Positions 11,184-21,375 of a stretch of 64,000 nucleotides of DNA are shown piece after piece. Origin of the DNA: Naumovozyma dairenensis CBS 421. Taxonomy: Eukaryota; Ascomycota; Saccharomycetes; Saccharomycetales; Saccharomycetaceae. Each line of letters starts with the position of its first letter. Position 1 is the stretch's first letter. The translations under genes and the position numbers were made by a program. The stretch lies in NCBI RefSeq assembly GCF_000227115.2, contig NC_016485.2:1278025-1342024 (forward strand). Reading direction: 5' to 3'. The notes beneath the pieces are model-generated. The model made no database searches. It was not told the DNA's origin and saw nothing but the letters and a program-made list of their open reading frames with translations.

Positions 11184-12497
11184 ATGCAGAGACTGACACC
11201 AGAATCACAAGAAAGTACACCATCAACATCTAACCACGATGATCTTCAACAACCAGAACCTGTAACTGGTCATAGAGTAGCGAAGTTCCTTAACAAAATG
11301 AGTGGTCAACCAGCTTCATACGTAAACAAGACGAATTATATATTTGGTAAGACTTTGGGTGCTGGTACATTTGGGGTTGTTAGACAAGCAAGGAAGTTGA
11401 CAACAGGCGAGGATGTTGCTGTTAAGATTCTCTTAAAGAAAGCTTTGAAAGGTAATAACGTTCAATTACAAATGTTATATGATGAATTGGCTATCTTACA
11501 GAAACTACATCATCCAAATATTGTTGCGTTCAAAGATTGGTTTGAATCCAAAGACAAATTTTATATTGTCACACAATTAGCCACTGGAGGCGAATTGTTT
11601 GATCGAATTATTAAAAAAGGGAAATTCTCTGAAGTAGACGCGGTATCAATTATGGTTCAATTGATAAGCGCTGTGAGCTATATTCATTCTCAAAATATTG
11701 TTCACAGAGATTTAAAACCAGAAAATGTATTGTACCTTGATAACAGTGATAATTCTCAGTTAGTTATCGCTGATTTTGGGATCGCCAAGGAACTGAAATC
11801 GAATGATGATCTGATCTTTAAAGGTGCAGGTTCATTGGGTTATGTAGCACCAGAAGTTTTAACTCGAGAAGGTCATGGGAAACCATGTGACATTTGGTCC
11901 TTAGGTGTTATTACATATACATTATTATCAGGTTATTCTGCCTTTATTGCTGAAAGTGTAGAAGGTTTCTTAGAGGAATGTACAAGAAGTACATATCCTG
12001 TTAAGTTCCACAGTCCATATTGGGATAACATTTCGCAAGAGGCAAAAGACTTCATCTTGAGAGCGTTGACTATAGACCCTAATGATAGACCAACAGCCGA
12101 AGAACTATTACAAGATCCATGGATCACTAATAAGAATATTAGTACAACTGATATTTTACCTGATGTTAAGAAAGGTTTCACATTACGTAAGAAGTTGCGT
12201 GACGTTATTGAGATTGTCAAATTGAACAACAGAATTAAGAAATTGAGAGCACTATATGGCGAAGGAGAAGAAGAGGAAGACAAGGATTTGGTGGAGAACC
12301 AGATTTCGCCAATTGCCCAATTGCAGAGCTCCTTACGTGCTCTGTCATTACAGCCTAAGAATCAACAAATAGGGGAATTGTCACCAGAACAGAAGCAGTT
12401 AAAATCGGCGTTGACACAGAATACATTTGCCCAAATTGTTCAAGCGGCTAAGCAACGTAAACAGAAAGGAGCGGAAATTCCTACTCAGCAAGATTAA
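11184..12497 (+). CDS. CMK2: calmodulin-dependent protein kinase (CMK1/CMK2 type)
   Basis: This encodes a 437-residue Ser/Thr kinase; S. cerevisiae Cmk1 and Cmk2 are about 446-447 residues. The kinase domain covers about residues 50-312: Gly-rich loop GAGTFG, catalytic Lys in [14 protein letters not shown] catalytic loop, DFG, and APE of the activation segment. The segment after it ([20 protein letters not shown], about 331-350) is basic and amphipathic, as expected for the autoinhibitory and calmodulin-binding region. The enzyme is Ca2+/calmodulin-activated and cytosolic and acts in stress and pheromone survival. CMK1 is next to GSY1 in S. cerevisiae, and CMK2 is next to ESC8-TLG2-TOS7. This locus combines both contexts, so the ohnologue assignment is uncertain while the family is not. 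Confidence 0.93.
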   Translation: MQRLTPESQESTPSTSNHDDLQQPEPVTGHRVAKFLNKMSGQPASYVNKTNYIFGKTLGAGTFGVVRQARKLTTGEDVAVKILLKKALKGNNVQLQMLYDELAILQKLHHPNIVAFKDWFESKDKFYIVTQLATGGELFDRIIKKGKFSEVDAVSIMVQLISAVSYIHSQNIVHRDLKPENVLYLDNSDNSQLVIADFGIAKELKSNDDLIFKGAGSLGYVAPEVLTREGHGKPCDIWSLGVITYTLLSGYSAFIAESVEGFLEECTRSTYPVKFHSPYWDNISQEAKDFILRALTIDPNDRPTAEELLQDPWITNKNISTTDILPDVKKGFTLRKKLRDVIEIVKLNNRIKKLRALYGEGEEEEDKDLVENQISPIAQLQSSLRALSLQPKNQQIGELSPEQKQLKSALTQNTFAQIVQAAKQRKQKGAEIPTQQD

Positions 12498-12616
12498 CGG
12501 GACCTTTGATACCTAAGCGATGCTTAGTATATGTTATATGCATCTATCTCATTACTATATAATATTTAATGTATATGAATTTTTAGAGCGAGCCCACTTT
12601 AAAGTCATACATAACC

Positions 12617-14968
12617 CTACTCAGATTCCTTTCTCCTTTTAGCCCTTCTCAAAGATCTTTGTGACCTCGACACCGATGCTTCATGAGCCTGTTTCGAACT
12701 ACTAACGTTTGCTTCATCGGCAGATTCAATATCAGGGTTCTCCGACATATCAATGTATGCGTCATTATTATCTACTGTCTCTTGACTTTCATATGCGCTT
12801 TGGTCTTCTTCAGCAGCACCAATACCGTCATGGCCATTGTCAGCAATGTATTCTTCTTCATCATCTTGTAATTCATAAGCTTCTTTGTAGCTACCGTGTG
12901 ATCTTCGTGATGATCTTGTCTTTCTATCTTCATACTTATCTTCATCATGTTCGCTTTGAAGTTGCTCTAACTTTTTAAGAATACTTGATAATTTGGATAG
13001 ATATTCAGTTAGATACCGTACCTGAAGTAACACATTTTCAAATTTTGGATCGTTAAGGTAGTTTTCATCCTGTGGCATGCCTTTGATTGCGCTCTCTTTT
13101 GAAACAGAATAATCTTGGAAAATCTTTGAAATACGTGATACATATTGGTCAAGGCTCTTATAATCATGACTGATTTCATACCAGTAATCACCGTCATAGA
13201 CATCAGCTTTACTAGATAACGAATCTTTCGTTAGTTTGCTCTTAGCATGCAATAGTAATTTGAAATTTAAACTAAACTTGCCGCGTACTCTTCGAAATGA
13301 AGACAGCTGGTTAGTTTGGATGTCATTATTAGATTTTTCTAGAAATTGTTTTACACTACAAAATCCGATGGTATTCGAATCATTTCCATAAGAATGTAAT
13401 CGTGGAAGGAAAAAGTCACCTACATGATCGACAGTTCCAACAAAGAATTCATTCATTCTTAATTTATAGCTATCATCATTGAAGGGATTCGATAAGGGAT
13501 CATCAATAGATTCTCGTTCAAAAATATCGCTCCATTCCTGATAAGATTTGAATGGAATATCACTCTTATCAGATGCTACAGCAGTTGTTTTAAGTTCTTT
13601 CATTAATTCTTGTACAATAATTATCTTTTCAGATAGATCTTTCTTCTTTGCATCGTTCATTTGATATTTATTCTTCCTTCTATTTAGTAACCGCTTCTGT
13701 AATAACCTGCAGACTTTGTGGAAGGCATCATAACTTTCATCAATACCATTGACAAGATACCTGGGAACATGTTGCGTATAAATGCCAAACGATGGTTCTT
13801 TTTTCAAATGAGACAATCTATAAATTTCATCATGAATAAGAGTTGAATTTGAACAACACCACCTCATCAATATCTCTAGAAAAATCAATCGATCTTTTGG
13901 TTCAAATGCAAAAACGCCCATCTTTTCCAAATTTGGATTATACAATAGGTTCTCATCATTCGGTAGAGGTGTATTCTTATACCATTGTGGGATATTTTTT
14001 GTTAAGATTTCAGGGTGTGTCGGATCTACCAAAGTTGTATCTTCTTCATCTGGCGTGAGCAAGTATGATAATGGCTGTGTGACGTCTATATCTTTTGGCA
14101 CAGGGACTCTCCATTTTTTAGGGTACCCCCATTCAATCGCCTTTGTACGAAGCTGGTGGATTATTTTCTTATTAAAAAGGGCTTTCTTTGAAGATTTCAA
14201 CTCTGCCATGGATGGCGGACTATAGTGTTTTTTGGATGCTGGAGGGAATAATAGTTTTAAAAAGGTGAAGAATAATAAATTCATTTTCTCTTGAGATATG
14301 GTTACACATTTATTTGATAGGCTCGTATCTTGTTGTTCAGTTAATTCTAATCCAATTTCGAAAACTTGAAATGAGATATCCAAAATATCATTACTGAAAA
14401 ACTTATGGAATTTATTAATGAATGCCATTATGCTTATGATTGGACCTGCGTACGGTATTGGCTTCGTATCTGTATTCGCTCTCGATAAAAGGCCAAATAT
14501 TTTATTGTCATAATCGTTATAAGATTTTAGTTCTAAAGGGACGCTTGAAGCCCAATTTGAAATCAGGTGCAAGTTGGTAGTTGTTTGACCTTGCTTATGA
14601 AGTCCCACCAACTTGGATATATTACATATGCTAGGAGAGGACGTAGAAGAAGGTGTCTTTGATTGATCGTCTAGATAGTTTTCCTTGTTTTCACTTCCTG
14701 TTTTAGTATTTTGTTCGTCAACGGTCAAGACAGTTCGGTTTTTATTAGATATAATTGTTTTAGTACTTAACACATCTGGGGAATTTACTACTTTTACGTT
14801 TTTAAAGTCATCAAACGTCAATTGCCCTTTCCTCTTTTGTTTTTTCCTCTTCAATTCTTTTGAGATTTTCATTGCTGAGATCTTATCTTGTTTTCCTTCT
14901 TTATCATGCTTTTCATCAACTTCTAAATCAGCGGAGCCATCTGAATCTATATTGACAATATCAGACAT
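12617..14968 (-). CDS. IOC3: Ioc3/Esc8-like ISW1a chromatin-remodelling subunit
   Basis: This encodes a 783-residue protein, close to S. cerevisiae Ioc3 (787) and longer than Esc8. It starts with an acidic and then Lys-rich tail (KELKRKKQKRKGQLTFDD). A large folded central region rich in aromatic and proline residues follows (about 130-620). It ends with a Glu/Asp-rich, then Arg/Lys-rich tail (RRAKRRKE). Ioc3 forms ISW1a with Isw1 and binds linker DNA to space nucleosomes; Esc8 is its duplicate, implicated in silencing. The assignment rests on length, composition and the position between a CMK gene and TLG2, which is the order around both CMK1-IOC3 and CMK2-ESC8-TLG2. The gene converges with CMK (119 bases between stops) and diverges from TLG2. 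Confidence 0.82.
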   Translation of the reverse strand: MSDIVNIDSDGSADLEVDEKHDKEGKQDKISAMKISKELKRKKQKRKGQLTFDDFKNVKVVNSPDVLSTKTIISNKNRTVLTVDEQNTKTGSENKENYLDDQSKTPSSTSSPSICNISKLVGLHKQGQTTTNLHLISNWASSVPLELKSYNDYDNKIFGLLSRANTDTKPIPYAGPIISIMAFINKFHKFFSNDILDISFQVFEIGLELTEQQDTSLSNKCVTISQEKMNLLFFTFLKLLFPPASKKHYSPPSMAELKSSKKALFNKKIIHQLRTKAIEWGYPKKWRVPVPKDIDVTQPLSYLLTPDEEDTTLVDPTHPEILTKNIPQWYKNTPLPNDENLLYNPNLEKMGVFAFEPKDRLIFLEILMRWCCSNSTLIHDEIYRLSHLKKEPSFGIYTQHVPRYLVNGIDESYDAFHKVCRLLQKRLLNRRKNKYQMNDAKKKDLSEKIIIVQELMKELKTTAVASDKSDIPFKSYQEWSDIFERESIDDPLSNPFNDDSYKLRMNEFFVGTVDHVGDFFLPRLHSYGNDSNTIGFCSVKQFLEKSNNDIQTNQLSSFRRVRGKFSLNFKLLLHAKSKLTKDSLSSKADVYDGDYWYEISHDYKSLDQYVSRISKIFQDYSVSKESAIKGMPQDENYLNDPKFENVLLQVRYLTEYLSKLSSILKKLEQLQSEHDEDKYEDRKTRSSRRSHGSYKEAYELQDDEEEYIADNGHDGIGAAEEDQSAYESQETVDNNDAYIDMSENPDIESADEANVSSSKQAHEASVSRSQRSLRRAKRRKESE

Positions 14969-15414
14969 TGCTAGGTTGGCTGAGAGGTTGGTTTAATGAC
15001 TCCCATTTGACTTCATCGTGAAAACTTCTTTAAATCGATATTCCAGGTCTAAAGGGAAACTTTCTTACTATATAGTTTACGCGTCTCTTGATGTAGTTCC
15101 CAATCAAGAAATAGCATACCTCCCGCGTTAGGTTACATGGTGAGCCCTAATTTCATTTTTATTTCCAGCCCTAACTAATAAAATTAGGGTATATATGTTT
15201 TCCGGGTAATAGTAATCTATATCCGTTTTATCCCCGCTTGGAAAGGGATCGCTTCGAAACTTTCTTAAGAATAATATTGAAGTACATATGTACAGTAAGG
15301 CCTACTTATCAATTAAGAAGAAACTGAAACAAAAACTTACTTCTTTGGTAAGATTGAAGAGAAGGCAAGGCAAATTGATTAGAAGGCAATCCATCTAAAG
15401 GTTCTTTCTGAATT
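14969..15414. promoter_or_regulatory. divergent promoter region IOC3 / TLG2
   Basis: This 446-base region serves two divergent genes. A Reb1-type general regulatory factor core, CGGGTAA, lies at 15203-15209. A 9-bp inverted repeat (ccctaattt at 15145-15153, aaattaggg at 15181-15189) flanks a T-rich stretch to its left. An MCB-like ACGCGT sits near 15079. Function is inferred from motif identity only. Confidence 0.45.
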
Positions 15415-16638
15415 ATGTTTAGAGACAGAACTAACTTATTTTTATCGTATCGTCGTACCTTCCCACATAATGTACAATATTCGACTATTGGTCTCGGTAT
15501 AAATATTCACAATGATGGAGTATTTGATAAAGATTTGGAAGCATATCCGATGATGGACCTGTCGCCGCACGATAATGATGACAAGAATATATTGAAGTCA
15601 CAACCACCTTTATTTGTGGAAATGGCACATGATATCGATGGATATTTGAGTGATGTTAAAACATTGATGATTAAATTGACTAAATTATATAAGAAAAATT
15701 CATTACCGGGGTTTGAAGATAAAACAGGTGATGAGAAATTGATTGAAGATTTAAGTTATAAGGTGATACAAAATTTTCAAAAATGCTATAATGTTACTAA
15801 GAAATTGGAAACTATTTTTAATAGTCAGATGTTGAATGGGAAACAAATGAATAAAGGAGAATTGGTAATTTTGGATAATATTCTAAAGATGTATGCACAA
15901 AAGATCCAAACAGAGAGTAACAAATTTAAAGTGTTACAGAATAATTATTTGAAGTTCCTGAATAAAGACGATTTGAAACCAATTTTACCTAAAAATAGTA
16001 AGGAGACTTCTCAATTGCTGCTTCTTGAAGAGGAAGAAGGAAATCAAAATGACGGTGGTGTTGCTGGGCAAGCACAGCGACAAGATGATATAGATGCATA
16101 TTCAAGGAAGACATTGCAACGGCAAATGGATTCGAGTCAACAGTACTTACAAGAACGTGATGAAGAAATTACTCAATTAGCAAGGGGAGTTCTTGAAGTC
16201 AGTACTATATTTAGAGAAATGCAGAGTTTAATTATAGACCAAGGTACTGTTGTGGACCGAATCGATTATAATTTGGAGAACACGGTAATTGAATTGAAAG
16301 AAGCTAATAAAGAATTAGGGCAGGCTACAGTTTATCAAAAAAGAACTCAAAAATGTAAAGTGATATTACTGTTAACTTTATGTGTTATAGCGTTGTTCTT
16401 CTTTGTTATGTTAAGGCCACGTTCTAGTGGTGGTGGCACTCGAAGCCCTGAAGCTGATGGACATTCGGATAGTGATATATCTGAAAAGCCAAATCCGGAT
16501 GAAGAAGAGAGCCCAGAGCTTGTAGATATAGGTATCGATGAAAGTCCAGCAGCACTGCAACAAGAACATCCAAATAATATGAAGCTTCGACTTATAAAAC
16601 GGGGACAAAACAGTTCACTTATTCAACAATTTCAATAA
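15415..16638 (+). CDS. TLG2: syntaxin-like t-SNARE of trans-Golgi/endosome
   Basis: The 407-residue product (S. cerevisiae Tlg2 397) begins MFRDRTNLFLSYRR, the short N-peptide by which Tlg2 and syntaxin 16 bind the SM protein Vps45. Residues about 65-190 form the Habc helices. The SNARE motif spans about 240-305 and includes the central Gln layer context (ISTIFREMQSLIIDQGTVVDRIDYN in outline). A single transmembrane anchor (KVILLLTLCVIALFFFVML) is at about 316-334, followed by an unusually long lumenal tail of about 70 residues rich in Glu and Pro. Tlg2 mediates endosome-to-TGN fusion and is required for Cvt traffic. The neighbours ESC8-like and TOS7 match S. cerevisiae chromosome XV. Confidence 0.94.
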   Translation: MFRDRTNLFLSYRRTFPHNVQYSTIGLGINIHNDGVFDKDLEAYPMMDLSPHDNDDKNILKSQPPLFVEMAHDIDGYLSDVKTLMIKLTKLYKKNSLPGFEDKTGDEKLIEDLSYKVIQNFQKCYNVTKKLETIFNSQMLNGKQMNKGELVILDNILKMYAQKIQTESNKFKVLQNNYLKFLNKDDLKPILPKNSKETSQLLLLEEEEGNQNDGGVAGQAQRQDDIDAYSRKTLQRQMDSSQQYLQERDEEITQLARGVLEVSTIFREMQSLIIDQGTVVDRIDYNLENTVIELKEANKELGQATVYQKRTQKCKVILLLTLCVIALFFFVMLRPRSSGGGTRSPEADGHSDSDISEKPNPDEEESPELVDIGIDESPAALQQEHPNNMKLRLIKRGQNSSLIQQFQ

Positions 16639-16912
16639 CTAATAATATGATATGATATTCAAAGATACGTAAGTAGATAGATAAATCTAATCCGGATTAA
16701 AATGAAATAAAAATAAATTAAAATAAAAAACAAAAAAAAACTAGGGAATACTAAGGGATTTGGAATATTTTTTAATAATACACACTAGGAAATTCGAATA
16801 TATAGAAAGAAAGGAAATGAGAGAACGTTTTACTATGTTATAAATGAGTGAGAAGAATTGGTATTATTGTCCACTGCGCCAATTGTCTTGCCTGGATACT
16901 TCCGACGAATGA

Positions 16913-18685
16913 TTATCTGAATCCATATGGGTTTCCTGTATTGAATGAATTTGCAGAGGGAAGATTATTTGCCATACGTTTCTTGTAACTTGGTTTGTAA
17001 TGTGTAGAACCCATGGGTATATTAGAAGGCGGTTGATTAAATTGAATATTTCTAATGGCGCCTTGACGATAGTTATTATATGGTTGTTGAGGTTGATTAT
17101 AACGACGTTCTTGTAACGCTGGTTGAGAGTTATAATTTGGATATCCCACGGCGGGTTGAGCAGCATTTCTAATTATGGGCCCTCTATTGGTATTGTTGGC
17201 AGTAGGTAGAGGATTTGAATTATATTGTGAATTCATTTGAGGTCTACCTTGAGGGATAATATTCCTCTGTTGCATACCATTATCACGATTGATATAATGG
17301 GGTTGTTGGTTTGCATATTGTGGACCCTGCGAATAATTTTGAGGTTGTGGAGAAGGTTGTGGGTAAGGTAGATTACCGGCTGGTTGTCGTTGAGAATGAG
17401 AGTTCAGTTGAAGTTGATTATTATAATAATTTGGGTTTACTCCTCTTTGTGACACTGAAGTGAAATCACTCAATCCATCATCTATTTCATGGTTGTTATT
17501 ACTTCCCTCAATTCCTTGATCATTGTTATTATTATAAAGATCTTCTAGTATCTTGTTAGAATTTCTTTGATCTGATATATTTTTATTCGAATAAGAGGAA
17601 GATGCAATAGATGGTACAATATTGTATGGAGCGGTGCGTGAAGTTTGACTTTGGTTCTCTGGATTTGTTTTACCTTCATTATCTATCACTGAAAATGCTG
17701 GGTATGATAATCTCTTATCATGCAAAGCAACTCGATCGCGTTGTTGCACTTCATCTTCATTGTTACTACCATCATCATCATCAACATCATCATCATCTCT
17801 GACTGACCCGCCTTGCGTATTTAAATCGGAAATAGTATTCGTTTGCTCTTTGACATACTCTTCAACGGGGCTATTGTAATCTTGTTTCTCTTTTGCAAGT
17901 GATGAAAAATCTGTGGAACTTTCAGTTATTTGCTTCTTCATATCATCATTAAATGGTTGGAAATCTGGTAAAACAGTGGGTTGATTCAAAATATTTGAAC
18001 CAGTCATATCATTATTTTGATAAATTTCTTTGATTGAGAATCTTGATTTATCCATTGGATCATCATGCAACATTGCCTCTGTAGAGTCATCTATTTCATC
18101 AATGGTTCTGGAACTTGAGCTATGAGCAACAAATATTAATGGGATTATTAATAATGGTAAGGCTGCAGCGGGGATTAAAAGCCATGAACACCATGTCATC
18201 TTGGGGTAAAATAGTAAAAATGATATGATACAGACTAATGCCGATGAAAAAAATCCCAAGATGGCGAATAATAATTCAATTGTAAACATAAGTGCAGAAA
18301 TGGATCCTGTTGTACTTAATATTGATAAAATGATAGTTATGATTGTCACGACGAATGACAGGAAATTCAATCCTGCAGCGATTGGTGTTACGATAAGGAT
18401 TTTACCAAGTATAGATCTTTGATTTGAATTCATTGTCCATAGATTGTTATCATCTGTTAGATCTTGAGGGTTGTATGAACTGGATGCTTTAGAGCATCTT
18501 ATTGAATCGCCGTTATTTGTCGTACAATATCCAAAAACACCATAAGTTACATCCTCTGCTTTTGAAAGACCAATTTGTTTGAAAACTGGTGCCGTTACAC
18601 AGCAGATAATAAGGAAGGCCATAGAGACGAACTGTGCGACCGATATTATAGTGAAAAGAGTAGTTGACTTCTTATTAATAGTCAT
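16913..18685 (-). CDS. TOS7: Tos7/Dcv1-like four-TM protein of the PalI/Sur7 type
   Basis: The 590-residue product (S. cerevisiae Tos7 about 551) has four hydrophobic segments in its first ~195 residues: about 11-33, 100-120, 127-155 and 163-188. A Cys-containing loop between the first two (FGYCTT...IRCS, about 50-65) is typical of the Sur7/PalI claudin-like fold. The remainder is a long hydrophilic tail, with an Asp tract near residue 300 (the CAT-rich run around 17780) and then a Gln/Asn/Pro/Tyr-rich segment. Tos7 is a plasma-membrane protein linked to cell-wall and secretion phenotypes; DCV1 is its duplicate. The position next to TLG2, and converging with it, matches YOL018C-YOL019W. The function of the long tail is unknown to me. 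Confidence 0.85.
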   Translation of the reverse strand: MTINKKSTTLFTIISVAQFVSMAFLIICCVTAPVFKQIGLSKAEDVTYGVFGYCTTNNGDSIRCSKASSSYNPQDLTDDNNLWTMNSNQRSILGKILIVTPIAAGLNFLSFVVTIITIILSILSTTGSISALMFTIELLFAILGFFSSALVCIISFLLFYPKMTWCSWLLIPAAALPLLIIPLIFVAHSSSSRTIDEIDDSTEAMLHDDPMDKSRFSIKEIYQNNDMTGSNILNQPTVLPDFQPFNDDMKKQITESSTDFSSLAKEKQDYNSPVEEYVKEQTNTISDLNTQGGSVRDDDDVDDDDGSNNEDEVQQRDRVALHDKRLSYPAFSVIDNEGKTNPENQSQTSRTAPYNIVPSIASSSYSNKNISDQRNSNKILEDLYNNNNDQGIEGSNNNHEIDDGLSDFTSVSQRGVNPNYYNNQLQLNSHSQRQPAGNLPYPQPSPQPQNYSQGPQYANQQPHYINRDNGMQQRNIIPQGRPQMNSQYNSNPLPTANNTNRGPIIRNAAQPAVGYPNYNSQPALQERRYNQPQQPYNNYRQGAIRNIQFNQPPSNIPMGSTHYKPSYKKRMANNLPSANSFNTGNPYGFR

Positions 18686-19460
18686 AATGAATGAGTTTCT
18701 ATATTTTTATATTCTGTTTGGGTTTTTCGATTCTGTACTTTCAATTTATCGCGACTGTCTATCGTCTAGATTAGCGAATTTTAATAAAAGGGTTCGTTAT
18801 CTCCTTCTGGTTTTTCCAAGTTGATTGATTGTATTGCGATTCCTCGAGGAAAGCAAATATAGTTTTCTATATTAGATAGTTCTTAAAAATGAATTGACGA
18901 TGGAGACCACTATAAATATTGAGGAATTATTGTACTATAGTTAAGAAAACCAAAGGAGTAGAATGTCAGTAATGTCTTTTATGAACATACATACTCTCTG
19001 TTTGTTTTAAGCAAAATGGGAATCATAAAACACAGCCTTCTTCTTTCGAGCTAACTCTTTGTTTTTGTTATCAGCAACTGCATAATTTTTCACTTGCACC
19101 GCCTTTACGCGACGTGTCGGGTTTCCAACTCAGACAATGCCGTAGTGGTGAGTTGATGTTTTAGGTATATTGTCTCCTCTTAAAACAATACAAATACGTA
19201 TATGTACGTACGTACGTAGCTAGCTCTTGGAGAACGCGCCAAATGTGGAAAAGGGTATGATTGAGCCACACATATATTAATCTATCTCTATATCCTTACA
19301 AACATCTGACTCCACTAACGCTTCAGGTATAAAAGTAATAGTTTATATCCAAAAACAATCGTTTTGCACACAGCTAGGAGAGGGTGAATACTATATACCA
19401 AATCAAGTTAGGAGAAGTAGTACTTTATTGTTGTCGTCGTCGTCGTTGCAGTGGATACAC
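18686..19460. other. intergenic, TOS7 upstream region
   Basis: About 775 bases with the TOS7 promoter at its left. A tandem ACGT microsatellite lies at about 19204-19218 and a short GTC/GTT repeat at about 19432-19448. I see no gene here. Confidence 0.5.
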
Positions 19461-19467
19461 TCCATGA

Positions 19468-19771
19468 TCAGGCATGTTACGGGTAGAAATAATTCTCTAG
19501 CCTACCCTCGTTTGGCACTTCCTAGCTTTGTTTCTACCCTACTTCAAAAACTTTCTAGCCTACCCCCCTAGCCTACCCTAACCAGGTTCTGGCCTACCCC
19601 CTAGTTGTAGCCAAATATTTTTGGGCGGGGATTTCTGGGTATTTTTGGGCGGCGTTTTCTGATACTTAACCCAAAACAGATTTTTTTTCTCTGCCCCTAC
19701 GTGTAGCCTAAATTTTGATTGAAAAAATCGCATCCACTCTACCCCCCTAGCCGAACCCGTAACATGCCTGA
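19468..19771. mobile_element. MITE-like element with 18-bp perfect terminal inverted repeats
   Basis: The sequence atcaggcatgttacgggt at 19467-19484 is repeated exactly in inverted orientation at 19755-19772. The 304-bp interior has no coding capacity and is C-rich on the plus strand, with repeated ctagcctacccc-type units that resemble subterminal transposase-binding repeats. The bases flanking the TCAGG...CCTGA ends are tccatga (19461-19467) and ttcatga (19772-19778), an imperfect 7-bp direct repeat that fits a target-site duplication. The TIR core (C/T)AGNN(A/T)TGTTACG resembles the termini of the hAT remnant at 44385-45090, so a non-autonomous hAT-type element is my best guess. The imperfect and shifted target duplication leaves the superfamily open. 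It lies about 90 bases downstream of the tRNA-Tyr 3' end. Confidence 0.72.
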
Positions 19772-19863
19772 TTCATGACTTATTCAAATTGACCAGCCAC
19801 ATTTCATTTTCTATTTTTAGAAACAACAAATTACCACCCGAATCAATCAACAAAAAAAAGTAC

Positions 19864-19953
19864 TCTCCCGGGGGCGAGTCGAACGCCCGATCTCAAGATT
19901 TCATGTTTTTCGAATTACAGTCTTGCGCCTTAAACCAACTTGGCTACCGAGAG
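19864..19953 (-). tRNA. tRNA-Tyr (anticodon GUA) with 15-nt intron
   Basis: Read on the minus strand, the 7-bp acceptor stem CTCTCGG pairs with CCGGGAG (one T-G pair) and is followed by discriminator A. The D-arm, the anticodon arm GACTGTAA...ATCTTGAG and the T-arm GGCGTTCGACTCGCC are all present and almost identical to S. cerevisiae tRNA-Tyr. A 15-nt intron (ttcgaaaaacatgaa) follows the base 3' of the GTA anticodon, the canonical position. S. cerevisiae has 14 nt there. Mature length is 75 nt before CCA addition. The 5' flank runs into a dispersed-type repeat starting about 55 bases upstream. Confidence 0.97.
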
Positions 19954-20008
19954 AATTTGTTTCTTTTTGTAAAATATGTGTCAGATATAGCTTTGAATCT
20001 TGATTTCT

Positions 20009-20956
20009 TAAAGGCAGAGAGTAGAATTTAGGATTCTAACGAATAGGTGAGTATAAATAATAACTAATAAAGAGATATAAATAACTAACTAAAATACCTT
20101 TAATTCTAGTTCAACTTTCAGTCCTTTGTAATCTTTCCAAAATACTTTTTCTCTTGTCAATAACCTTTCTTACTAGCCACTACTTTTCTCTAACATATCT
20201 ATAATAATTAATCTGAATAATATGTTTCCTTTTAAGTTCGTTTAACGTCAAACCTCATAATACTTTACCCTTTTCTGTTCCACCGCAATTCACTGCATGG
20301 GTAATAATAAAATAAGATAGAAATAAAAGAAATAGAAAAAATAAAATAAAGGTTAGTAGTATCTTTCTTCCATTGGCCCGCAATTAGTCTTTCAACATAA
20401 TTGTGGCGTAGGATAATGTTAATAAGGTAGTAACTTAGTAAGTCAAATAAATTCTAGAAGTTCATATAATATCTCGTTGAAGTCGTGAATGCATAAAGTA
20501 AGAACTCATAATCATGAACACCGCTCTCAAAGTCCTTTCGACTAGGTGCTCTACAGGACACTCTAAATACTTGTAGGTTTGATTAGGAGAGACTAATCCA
20601 GAACGCCTGAGTAAACACTCACAAAACCATACACTTAACCGACCCAATACATAACTCCTGTACGCATGGCCGGCCGAAACTGTAGACGTGGCTGCAATCA
20701 AAAACAATCTTAATAATAATAAGATAACAATTGTACGGCATTCGACTTAGTTCAACAAAGTATATTCAATTATAATTCAATAGACGTTATACAGCTACAA
20801 ACATGTATGGTGCATAACGTAGGTCGAGCCATTACTTCGAACCTCATAACTTCAAAATAATTCTTAACTCACTTAGCTGACAACGACACATAATTTCGTG
20901 TCAGTAATTACTCAAACAATAATAAAATAAACATACCTCTTTGTGACACTTGGACA
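20009..20956. repeat. diverged direct repeat, copy 1 (upstream of tRNA-Tyr)
   Basis: Three blocks of this stretch recur in the same order and orientation in 21790-23205. Block one is about 20009-20045 (taaaggcagag core) matching 21790-21826. Block two is about 20414-20482 (aatgttaata...aagttcat) matching 22121-22185. Block three is about 20768-20956 (ending in TTGTGACACTT) matching 23009-23200. Intervening parts are AT-rich and too diverged to align by eye. Near 20888-20902 block three contains GACAC and GTGTC as a small hairpin. No protein-like frame survives. The location immediately 5' of a pol III gene suggests an old Ty-type retroelement remnant, but no LTR boundary or polyprotein was seen. 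Confidence 0.6.
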
Positions 20957-21134
20957 TAATGCCAATACTTTGTTATCTCGATCGGATATCTTACATTTTT
21001 GGTGAGAAACCTGAATCAGATTAGGTGCTGACAAGTATCAAAACAACTGACGTTTTTATCTTATTTTATTTTAATTTTTATGTCACAAGTTATGGTGACA
21101 CAGTTATATCGATCCGTTACGCTTATGAACCAGT

Positions 21135-21335
21135 TGTTGGAACTTAATAAGAATATTAAGACACATGGGAAAACAGGAAGTGAGATGCTATCAAATATCA
21201 TGAGTATATAAGGAAGGGGGCTCTCTTTCGTGTATACTTTATATAATTACATCCTTGTCTCATTCAGAAGAGGAGGGAGGTGCAAAAGCATCCCCTAAGG
21301 GACATTTCTGAAGAGAATGCCAACTCCAATAATGT
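21135..21335 (+). repeat. possible solo LTR-like remnant
   Basis: The stretch starts TGTTGGAACTTAATAAG, the usual start of Ty1/Ty4-class LTRs. It has a TATA-box-like sequence (agtatataagg) about 70 bases in, followed by a C/T-rich initiator-like region. A clear CA end, a flanking 5-bp duplication and a primer-binding site were not found. The right boundary is therefore approximate and the call tentative. It lies between the two copies of the diverged repeat. Confidence 0.35.
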
Positions 21336-21375
21336 GATACTGCCTAAAATTTCGATTATTAACGAGTAAAGTACC

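Noticed and set aside
17755..17800. CAT-rich tandem repeat as a separate repeat element
   Set aside because: It encodes the Asp tract of TOS7 on the minus strand; ordinary coding microsatellite.
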